Source: Myxococcales bacterium UBA5297 (GTDB lineage: Bacteria > Myxococcota > Myxococcia > Myxococcales > UBA5297). From it: a stretch of 11,458 bases of DNA. The notes under the pieces were generated by a model. The model was not told the origin of the DNA. It did no database searches and saw only the letters and a list, made by a program, of their open reading frames with translations. The position numbers and the translations under genes were made by a program. This document shows, one piece after another, positions 5,178-11,458 of the stretch (its first letter is position 1; each line of letters opens with the position of its first letter). Location of the stretch: assembly GCA_002408385.1 (NCBI GenBank), contig DHSB01000031.1, positions 1 through 11,458 on the forward strand, read 5' to 3'.

Positions 5178-7988
5178 CTACCCCACCCTGAAAACCTTCA
5201 TCACCTCATCGCCCAGGTGATTGATCACCTTCACCGCAATCCGCCCGGACCTCGGCTTCTCGAACGGCCGTGACGTATCGCTGTGGAGGCTGGCCCAGGC
5301 CTCCTCGTTGATCTCCGCCTTGAGCGTCGTGCGCAGCGCCGAATACGGATCATTCGCCCCCAGGAAGTAGGCGTGGCGGACGAAGAAGCTCTCCTGGTTG
5401 TAGTCGGTGTCGATGAACCAGCAGGCGATGCCCTCGGCGCCGTCGCTGCGCACCTCGCCGGTCGACGGGTCGAAAACGTCGACGCCCTTGACCTTGACCT
5501 GCAGCTTGCCGCCCTTCGCCTCGATCAGCTCGACGTCCGGCTCCCCGAAGATGACGAAGAGGTTGCCCTTGCCGGTGTTCTTCAGCTCCCCGGCCATGTG
5601 CAGGTCGGCGTTCATCCGCGCCTTGAGCACCGGGATGCGCCCGAGCTTGGAGAACTCGGTGGTGTGCGCCTCGAAGTTGAACGCGCAGGCGATGAGCACC
5701 TCGAACCCCGCGTCGCCCGCCTCGCGCGCGGCCTCGACGAGGTCGGGCCGGGTCACCGTCCCGAACTCCGGCCCGATGAAGACGCCCGCCCGCTTCTCGG
5801 TCTCGCCCTCGAGGTAGCGCCCCTCGGCGCAGACCAGGTCGCCGGGCCACGGGACCAGCGAGGTGAAGCTGATGCGGTCTTCCTTGTGGGCCTGCTGCAC
5901 GCCGGCGGTCCGCAGATTCTCGAGGATCATCTGCGGGAAGCTCTGCTTGGCCCCGTACTCGGCGCCCGGCTCGCGGACCCCGTCGATGAGCTCGTCGTCC
6001 TCGTCGACGCCGAGCACGCGGTGCGGGCTCAGGCTCTCGACGGTGAACGGCCCGGCGACGCGCACCTTCTTCTTGTCCTCGTAGGGCCGGTCGTAGAGGT
6101 ACTCGAACTCGGCCTTGGCGGCGATGGAGGCGTCTATCTCCTTCTGGCGCTCGATGCGCGCCTTCCAGCAGTCGGCGTGGGCCTTCTTCGCCGCAGCCGA
6201 CCACTTCTCCTCGGCCTCTCGGGGAATCTCCCACTCCTCCCACGACCGCTTGAGCGCCTTGTTGAGCGCGTCGCGCAGCGGCTCGAGCGTCGCCTGCCAC
6301 TTCTCCCAGATGACGTCGATCTCGGCGTTATTGGCGATGGCGCCGAGCGTGATATGCGGCACGCGCTCGTAGACGAAGCCCTGGCGGATATTGCCGTGCG
6401 TCGGCTGCGTCGACGGCGCAGACCGGGTGACTTCGCCCTCCTTAACTTGCCCCTCCTTGGAATCGGCGAGGAGGTAGTACGGATAGCGGGCGCCCATGAT
6501 GCGGGCGCGCGCCAAGGCAAGAGCCACGCGAGAAGTATCGGTTGTAATCCAGCGACGCCCCCATTGCTCCGCAACAAAGGCGGTTGTCCCTGAGCCGCAG
6601 GTTGGGTCCAGAACCAGGTCGCCAGGATCGGTCGTCATTAGGACACAGCGGGCAATGACCGAGGGGCTTGTTTGAACGACGTAAATCTTGTCAGGCGCAC
6701 CGGCAACGTCATCCCAAACATTCGTCACTTCGTACGCCGGAAAGTCATCAATAAACCTGACGTACCTTATTGTCGTCGAAGCCTTCGCAATTCGTTGTGC
6801 GCGAACAAGCCGATTGAGTCCATCGACTGTGGTTTTCCAGCAAGAATTCGCGCCAGGATGGTATGTCTTGCGCTCGAAACAATACGGCACAGTCGTATTC
6901 TCGCGGTAGGCTCCAGAAATCAGCGCAGTGAGCTGAAACGGCCGCCAGCCCGGGGGAATGAGACCTGAGTCGGCACGCTCTTCACGCGTAAGGGCTCGGC
7001 GCGTTGCTCGGTCGGGCGATTCAACTTGGTCGTAACGTGCGCCGCTACCTTCGCCGACTCCGATGACCTTGCTCCGCAACATCTGGCGATACTTCATGTG
7101 TTCGCGCGACTTGCAGAACCACAGCAGGTAATCCGCAACGGATTTTAGGCCCGAGCTTCCAAGACCGCCCGTCTTCTGAACCACGATTTGGCCTGCGAAA
7201 TTCATTGCACCGAATACTTCATCCAGCAGTGCGCGAACGTTATGAACATTCTCGTCCGAGATTTGGACGAAGATCGATCCCGATTCGCTCAGCAAATCCC
7301 GCGCGACGGTCAACCGGTCCCGCAAATACGTCAGATAAGAATGAATCCCGTCCCGCCACGTATCCCGGAACGCCTTCACCTGCTCAGGCTCGCGGGTAAT
7401 GTGCCCCGCGTTCCCATCCTTCACGTCCCGGCTCGTCGTGCTCCATTGAAAGTTGGAGTTGAACTTGATGCCGTACGGCGGGTCGAAATAGATGCACTGC
7501 ACCTTGCCGCGCAGCCCCTCGCGCTCGGCCAATGACGCCATCACCTGCAGCGAGTCGCCGAGGATCATCCGGTTCGACCAGTTCTGGTCGTGCGAATAGA
7601 AGTCGGTCTTGTCGGCGTTCTTCGGCAGGTTGTTGAAGGCGGCAAACAAATCGGTCTGCGCGCCCGACTCCTTCGACCGCGCGGTCTTGCTCTGCTTGAG
7701 CAGGTCGTCGATCAGCACCTTCGGGTGGACCTTCTCCTGGATGTAGAGCGGCGGCGCCTGGACGACGAGGTCGCTCCAGTCCTGCTCGTCCTTGCCTCGC
7801 CAGACGAGCTGCGGATCGAGATCGGTGTTGCGCGGGTACTTCAAGGTCACCGGCGCCTTCTTCTCGTCCGGCAGCATCGGCTGATACTCGGCCGTCGGGA
7901 TGTTCCGGCGCCTGTCCGCCTCGTGGACGATGGTCGCGACCTCTTTGCCTGCGCTTGTGGCGAGCGTCTTTCCCTTGCTCTTAGCCAT
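5178..7988 (-). CDS. mod: Type III-like DNA adenine methyltransferase (Mod) with long C-terminal extension
   Basis: A 936-aa protein of the beta class of N6-adenine DNA methyltransferases. Catalytic motif IV DPPY (169-172) lies in CIYFDPPYGIKF and precedes the AdoMet-binding motif I DPTCGSGTT (461-469). Between them, about 180-450, is the probable target-recognition region. Classical type III Mod proteins are about 550-700 aa. Here residues from about 550 add a charged helical stretch (555-640) and a mixed alpha/beta region to the end, of unassigned function. It should transfer a methyl group from AdoMet to adenine at the system's site, protecting host DNA from the Res partner. The ATG at 7986-7988 has AAGGAG seven bases upstream and overlaps the res stop by 8 nt (ATGGCTAA). 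A longer in-frame start at 8120 only adds Arg/Ser-rich out-of-frame res sequence and is rejected. Part of the gene (about 6430-7345) is clearly less GC-rich than the rest. Confidence 0.93.
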   Translation of the reverse strand: MAKSKGKTLATSAGKEVATIVHEADRRRNIPTAEYQPMLPDEKKAPVTLKYPRNTDLDPQLVWRGKDEQDWSDLVVQAPPLYIQEKVHPKVLIDDLLKQSKTARSKESGAQTDLFAAFNNLPKNADKTDFYSHDQNWSNRMILGDSLQVMASLAEREGLRGKVQCIYFDPPYGIKFNSNFQWSTTSRDVKDGNAGHITREPEQVKAFRDTWRDGIHSYLTYLRDRLTVARDLLSESGSIFVQISDENVHNVRALLDEVFGAMNFAGQIVVQKTGGLGSSGLKSVADYLLWFCKSREHMKYRQMLRSKVIGVGEGSGARYDQVESPDRATRRALTREERADSGLIPPGWRPFQLTALISGAYRENTTVPYCFERKTYHPGANSCWKTTVDGLNRLVRAQRIAKASTTIRYVRFIDDFPAYEVTNVWDDVAGAPDKIYVVQTSPSVIARCVLMTTDPGDLVLDPTCGSGTTAFVAEQWGRRWITTDTSRVALALARARIMGARYPYYLLADSKEGQVKEGEVTRSAPSTQPTHGNIRQGFVYERVPHITLGAIANNAEIDVIWEKWQATLEPLRDALNKALKRSWEEWEIPREAEEKWSAAAKKAHADCWKARIERQKEIDASIAAKAEFEYLYDRPYEDKKKVRVAGPFTVESLSPHRVLGVDEDDELIDGVREPGAEYGAKQSFPQMILENLRTAGVQQAHKEDRISFTSLVPWPGDLVCAEGRYLEGETEKRAGVFIGPEFGTVTRPDLVEAAREAGDAGFEVLIACAFNFEAHTTEFSKLGRIPVLKARMNADLHMAGELKNTGKGNLFVIFGEPDVELIEAKGGKLQVKVKGVDVFDPSTGEVRSDGAEGIACWFIDTDYNQESFFVRHAYFLGANDPYSALRTTLKAEINEEAWASLHSDTSRPFEKPRSGRIAVKVINHLGDEVMKVFRVG

Positions 7989-10900
7989 GCGAGAGCTCCT
8001 TACCGGCTGATGTCGAGATGACCTTGGCGATCGCCTCGTCGAGCTTCTTGGCGAGGACCGCCTTGAGGTCGCTCTCAATCTCGTAAATCGAGGTGAGCTC
8101 GGTGAACGCCCACCGACCATGAGTGCCGAGCTGATTCACGCCCGGCACCCAGTAGGTCTCCATGGTCGACTTCTTGTCCTTGGCGTCCTCGCCCCGGTAG
8201 CCCTTGATCTCGACCACCAGGCGCAGCAGGTCGTCCTCGCCGTGCCCGTCCTCGACCAGGACGATGAAGTCGGGCACGTAGCGCCTGAGCACCGAGCCGT
8301 AGCGGTACGGCACCTCGAACCCGAGGTTGTGGTTCTTCACGTACCGGCGCACCCGCGGGTGCTCCTCGACCACCCGGCACAGCTCGGCTTCCCAGTCGCT
8401 GTCGAGCACCGCGTAGTTGACGTGGCAGCGGTCGGCCTTGGTCTCCCAGAGCAGCGTCTTCGTCGTGGAGAAGCGCACGCTCGCCGTCGAGCCGGTCGGG
8501 TTGTACGGGTCGAGCAGCGCCTTTATCGGCCGCTCGCCTTGGAAGGCGGCGGTGATCGCGTCGGTGATGCGGTTGCAGGCCATGTCGGCGAGCTGCGGGT
8601 AGAGCAGCAGCGCCGGGAAGGTGCCGCCCTTGCAGACGAGGCAGTTCTCCAGCCACTCGCGGGCGATGCGCTTGAGCTGACCGAAGAGGTGCAGCTTCGG
8701 CTCGGAATCCGGGTCGCGCCACTTGGTGAAGATGAGGTGCTTGGTCAGGTGGAAGAGCACCGTCGAGGCGCGCACCTGGTCGAGGTGCTCGAGCGACATG
8801 ACGACGCCCTCGCCGATGATCCCTTCGACTTGGGCCTTGGTCGGCCCGACCAGATCCGGCGTCAGCTCCAGCACCGAGTCCTTGGTGAACTTCGCGGTCA
8901 GCCGCTCCTCGGGCAGCTCGGTCCGATAGCCCTGGACCCGCGGGAAGCGGATCTCCAGCGCGTCGCGGTCGGGCCGCACCGCGCGCACGACGACCGTCTC
9001 GCGCGGCGGCTGGGGCGGCGCGACGACCGGCCTGGCGGTGAAGTCGAAGGGGATGCCGAAGATGTCGGCGTACTCGACGTTGAAGAGCCCCTCGTCGTTG
9101 AGGTCGTACGACTGGCGCCGCAGCGCCCGGCCGATGACCTGCTCGCACAAAAGCTGGGTGCCGAAGGCGCGAACGCCGAGAACGTGGGTGACGGTGTTCG
9201 CGTCCCAGCCCTCGGTGAGCATCGAGACCGAGACCACGCAGCGGATGGCGCCGCCCAGCGCCCCGGGCTTGCCGACCGTGTTCATCACCTCGCGCAGCAC
9301 GTCCTGGTCGGTGAGGCTGTCGGCGCGGCGCCGGTCACCGGTGCGCTCGACGATCTCGCGGCGATAGCGCTCGAGCTCATCGGCGGCCATCGCGCGGAAC
9401 TTCGGGTCGAGCGCGTCGCCCGCCTCGAGCTGCTCGCTGTCGATGAGCAGCGTGTTCGGCCGGGCCAGCGGCTCGCCGGCCCCGTCGAAGTTGCGAAAGA
9501 GCGGCAGCGCGCCGTTCTGGAAGCTGCTGCTCCCGTCGGCGTTCTCGCGGCGGAAGCCGGAGATGAAGTCGTAGACCAGCTTCGAGGTCGCGGTGTTGTT
9601 GCAGACGACGATGAAGCAAGGCGGGACGTTGATCCCCGCCTTCTGCCAGAGCTCGAAGGTCTTCTCGTAGTGGCCGTAGAGCGCGTCGAGCGCGGTTCGC
9701 AGGCGCGTCGGGAGCATCAAAGGATCGAGCTCGCCGCCGCTGCCGCGGCCTTTCTTCGGCATGTCCTTGCGGATGTGCTCCCAGAGGTTGCGGAAGACCG
9801 GCATCTCGCTGCCGGGGATGTTCTCGGCGACCGGCACGCGCGGCAGCTTCACGATGCCGCACTCGATGGCGTCCATCAGCGAGAAGTCGCTGACCGTCCA
9901 CGGGAAGAGCGTCCCTTCGGCGTAGCCCGAGCCGCGCAGGAAGAACGGGGTCGCCGAGAGATCGAAAACCCGCGGGACGCCCAGCTTGCGCTTGACCGCC
10001 TCGATTCCCGAGATCCAGAGCCGCGCGGCTTCGTTGGCCTTCTCGGCCTCTTTGCGCTCGTCGCCCTTGAGCTCCTCGTCGTCCTCGTCGGGCGGCTTCT
10101 CGCGGTAGCAGTGGTGCGCCTCGTCGTTGATGACGAGGACGTTCTTCATGCCCATCAGGTCGGGCATGACGCGCTGGAGCATCTGGCCTTCGGTCTCGAC
10201 GGTGTCGAGCTCCTCGCCGCCGCGGCCCTGCAACAGCGCCCGGCCGCCGGCCGACAGCTCGAGGCGCTCGCGACGTTTGAAGGCGTGGAAGTTGGTGATG
10301 ACGATCTTGGCCCGGCGCACCTCGTCGAGCATGTCGTTGGGGACCAGCTCGCGGGACTGGTAGTAGCTGTCGGGATCGTTGGGCTGCAGCACGCGCAGGC
10401 GATCGCGGATGGTCAGCCCCGGGGTGACGACGAGGAAGCCGCGGGTGAAGAGCTTGCTGCCGGGCCGGCGCACTGCGTTCACCGTCTGCCAGGCGATGAG
10501 CATGGCCATGACGGTGGTCTTGCCGGCGCCGGTGGCGAGCTTGAGCGCGATGCGAAACAGCTCGGGGTTGGCGTCGTGGTTGGCGCCTTCGAGCCGCTTG
10601 AGGACGCGCTTGCCCTGGGCGTGGTGCGGGGCGACCTCGGTGAGCCAGATGGCGGTTTCGGCCGCCTCGACCTGGCAGAAGAAGGGCCGCACGCCGCTGA
10701 ACTGATGATGGCGCCAATGCTCGAGCAGCCGCGCGGTCTCGGGGGTGACGTGCCAGGCGCTCTTGGGCAGCGCGCGCCAGGTGGCGACGTACTGGCGCAC
10801 CTCATTGATCATCGAGGTCGCGTCGTACTGCTGCTGCTGGGTCGAGAGGCCCTCGCCCTCGTTGAGGACCAGCTCCTGCTGCTTGGCCTTGCCCTTGCGT

Positions 10901-11055
10901 TTCTTGGGCTTGGGGATGGGCGTGATGAAGTGAGCCGGACGGCGCTGCTCGAGGATCTGGTGCGTGGGCTGGCCGGACTTGTCGAGCTCCCAGTGGCGCG
11001 TCGGCAGCTCGTAGGGTGAGTTGAGGATCGGCTTCGAGAAGAAGGCTTCGGTCAT
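7981..11055 (-). CDS. res: Type III-like restriction endonuclease subunit (Res; SF2 helicase plus PD-(D/E)XK nuclease), BPTD_3080-like
   Basis: A 1024-aa protein with superfamily 2 helicase motifs in order: Walker A ATGAGKT (174-180), motif Ia-like VVTPGLTIRDRL (209-220), IVITNFHAF (251-259), DEAH box INDEAHH (309-315), motif III SATP (367-370), motif V TEGWDAN (614-620) and motif VI QVIGRALRR (639-647). A C-terminal nuclease has PD at 928-929 and E949-I-K951, matching PD-Xn-E-x-K. This is the architecture of type III Res subunits and of the family annotated as BPTD_3080 restriction endonucleases; the latter is my recollection. It uses ATP to move along or switch on DNA and cuts unmodified targets together with Mod. 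All motifs appear intact. The ATG start has AGGGGG seven bases upstream. It is the first gene of the unit, 8 nt overlapping mod, whereas classical type III operons place mod first. A low-complexity basic segment (KPKKRKGKAK, about 49-58) lies near the N-terminus. Confidence 0.94.
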   Translation of the reverse strand: MTEAFFSKPILNSPYELPTRHWELDKSGQPTHQILEQRRPAHFITPIPKPKKRKGKAKQQELVLNEGEGLSTQQQQYDATSMINEVRQYVATWRALPKSAWHVTPETARLLEHWRHHQFSGVRPFFCQVEAAETAIWLTEVAPHHAQGKRVLKRLEGANHDANPELFRIALKLATGAGKTTVMAMLIAWQTVNAVRRPGSKLFTRGFLVVTPGLTIRDRLRVLQPNDPDSYYQSRELVPNDMLDEVRRAKIVITNFHAFKRRERLELSAGGRALLQGRGGEELDTVETEGQMLQRVMPDLMGMKNVLVINDEAHHCYREKPPDEDDEELKGDERKEAEKANEAARLWISGIEAVKRKLGVPRVFDLSATPFFLRGSGYAEGTLFPWTVSDFSLMDAIECGIVKLPRVPVAENIPGSEMPVFRNLWEHIRKDMPKKGRGSGGELDPLMLPTRLRTALDALYGHYEKTFELWQKAGINVPPCFIVVCNNTATSKLVYDFISGFRRENADGSSSFQNGALPLFRNFDGAGEPLARPNTLLIDSEQLEAGDALDPKFRAMAADELERYRREIVERTGDRRRADSLTDQDVLREVMNTVGKPGALGGAIRCVVSVSMLTEGWDANTVTHVLGVRAFGTQLLCEQVIGRALRRQSYDLNDEGLFNVEYADIFGIPFDFTARPVVAPPQPPRETVVVRAVRPDRDALEIRFPRVQGYRTELPEERLTAKFTKDSVLELTPDLVGPTKAQVEGIIGEGVVMSLEHLDQVRASTVLFHLTKHLIFTKWRDPDSEPKLHLFGQLKRIAREWLENCLVCKGGTFPALLLYPQLADMACNRITDAITAAFQGERPIKALLDPYNPTGSTASVRFSTTKTLLWETKADRCHVNYAVLDSDWEAELCRVVEEHPRVRRYVKNHNLGFEVPYRYGSVLRRYVPDFIVLVEDGHGEDDLLRLVVEIKGYRGEDAKDKKSTMETYWVPGVNQLGTHGRWAFTELTSIYEIESDLKAVLAKKLDEAIAKVISTSAGKELSHG
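7996..8001 (-). promoter_or_regulatory. Ribosome binding site of mod
   Basis: AAGGAG on the minus strand, seven bases before the ATG at 7986-7988, inside the last codons of res. It decides the mod start against the longer frame reaching 8120 and, with the 8-nt overlap, points to coupled translation of res and mod. Confidence 0.75.
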
Positions 11056-11229
11056 CGGCGATCCCCCTGAGGGTCCGGCGGCTCTTGGTGGCCTGGGCGC
11101 GGAGGCCGCGCTGGGCGCTGCGGTGAGCTTGGAAAAGGCCGGGAGTGTATCCGATTAAACAGACGTGGCGGGGGGCGTGCGTGGAGAAATGGATGGAGGC
11201 GCCGGATGCGACGACCGAGGGGCGGGGGC

Positions 11230-11240
11230 ACTTGTCAAGT
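11230..11240. promoter_or_regulatory. Small palindrome acttg-t-caagt, possible operator
   Basis: Two perfect 5-bp arms around a single central base, about 175 bp upstream of the res start. Read on the minus strand it contains TTGACA, a perfect -35 hexamer match, but I find no good -10 at 16-18 bp. It could bind a dimeric regulator; no regulator gene is in the window. Short palindromes like this also arise by chance. Confidence 0.25.
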
Positions 11241-11383
11241 CGGGGAGGGTTCGACCTGGCGGAGTTGCGGGTGAGCGCTCGACGCGGCGGGAAACGGATC
11301 CGCGTGCGAACTGGTTGCCACCGCTCGTGCGGAGGACTCAAGAGGTGTCGACAAATCTCCTTGAGCTCGGCCCGCCGCCCCCG

Positions 11384-11451
11384 CCGGTCACCTCGAGCCC
11401 CTCGACAAGCTCGGGGCAGGCGAAGTCGAGCGGCCCTTCGACTCCGCTCCC
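11384..11451. repeat. Diverged partial relative of the 5010-5171 repeat
   Basis: This stretch shares, in the same order and orientation, ccggtcacc (11384-11392, as at 5039-5047), cgaagtcg (11421-11428, as at 5073-5080) and tcgactccgctccc (11438-11451, as at 5088-5101). The span is 68 bp here against 63 bp there. A small hairpin with gcccc/ggggc arms (11397-11401/11413-11417) lies inside. The right half may continue beyond the window. It appears to be another member of a dispersed GC-rich palindromic family, possibly with a different internal segment. Confidence 0.5.
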
Positions 11452-11458
11452 GCCGCCC

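Larger units (their letters stand above)
11056..11458 (-). other. Upstream region of the res-mod unit, no gene seen
   Basis: About 400 bp with no supportable coding sequence; reading frames here are out-of-frame extensions of res shadows. It should carry the promoter for res-mod. Seen in it: AGGGGG ribosome site at 11063-11068; a perfect gcgcgg-agg-ccgcgc hairpin (11097-11111) in the likely leader; the most AT-rich short patch around 11146-11160 (minus strand GTTTAATCGGATACACT); and TTGACA on the minus strand at 11233-11238 inside an 11-bp palindrome. The TTGACA and the AT-rich patch are about 80 bp apart, so they do not form one sigma-70 promoter, and I cannot name a promoter with confidence. 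Confidence 0.5.

Noticed and set aside
5283..6593. 436-codon open frame on the plus strand
   Set aside because: Antisense to the mod 3' half, low-complexity Leu/Arg/Val-rich translation, no motif.
7989..8120. 44-residue longer N-terminus for mod
   Set aside because: Arg/Ser-rich sequence translated from the res frame's overlap; the ATG at 7986-7988 has the better ribosome site.
8119..11019. 966-codon open frame on the plus strand
   Set aside because: It is the exact antisense shadow of the motif-complete res gene. Its translation is rich in Val/Leu/Arg/Glu/His with no recognisable motifs, a common artefact of high GC third positions.
10802..11341. 179-codon minus-strand frame upstream of and overlapping res
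   Set aside because: It runs out of frame through the start of res, is Arg/Pro-rich and has no motif; res has a good ribosome site and start.

Overview
The window is a GC-rich bacterial segment in which all seven credible genes lie on the minus strand, so it reads from right to left. It looks like a defence island. High GC (hand counts of single lines range from the high 50s to the mid 70s percent), many GTG starts and dispersed GC-rich palindromic intergenic repeats suggest a myxobacterial/deltaproteobacterial-type or similarly GC-rich genome. No gene here fixes the taxonomy, so that is only a guess.

Right part (5178-11055): a two-gene restriction-modification unit. A 1024-aa Res-type protein (SF2 helicase plus C-terminal PD-(D/E)XK nuclease) is followed, with an 8-nt overlap, by a 936-aa Mod-type beta-class adenine methyltransferase with a long C-terminal extension. 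The order is res then mod, the reverse of classical type III systems. The centre of mod, including its target-recognition region, is much less GC-rich than the rest of the pair, as expected if specificity had been exchanged. About 400 bp upstream of res (11056-11458) has no gene. It holds a small palindrome and, at the window edge, part of a dispersed repeat.

Junction (4954-5177): almost entirely a roughly 160-bp palindromic, MITE-like element with 16-bp terminal inverted repeats (15 of 16 matching). A diverged partial relative in the same orientation lies upstream of res, so the restriction-modification pair is bracketed by related repeats.

Left part (52-4950): five genes in two tight groups. 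The first group is an ABC/SMC-like AAA ATPase (351 aa) whose stop overlaps the GTG start of a 167-aa protein with a D-Xn-E-x-K nuclease-like motif. The second group, after a 90-bp gap, is a 150-aa HEPN-like protein, a 443-aa ParA/MinD-type ATPase with the KGGVGR variant P-loop, and a 488-aa P-loop ATPase. These last three are separated by +2 nt or less and are probably co-translated. Neither group matches a named defence system that I can assign with confidence. The HEPN/KGGVGR/P-loop trio and the ATPase/nuclease pair are the best candidates here for undescribed or poorly described anti-phage modules.

The likely logic, by inference, is that res-mod discriminates self from non-self DNA, while the ATPase-nuclease pair and the HEPN trio act as further layers that sense infection and attack nucleic acid. 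I saw no tRNA, rRNA, CRISPR array, integrase or transposase gene.
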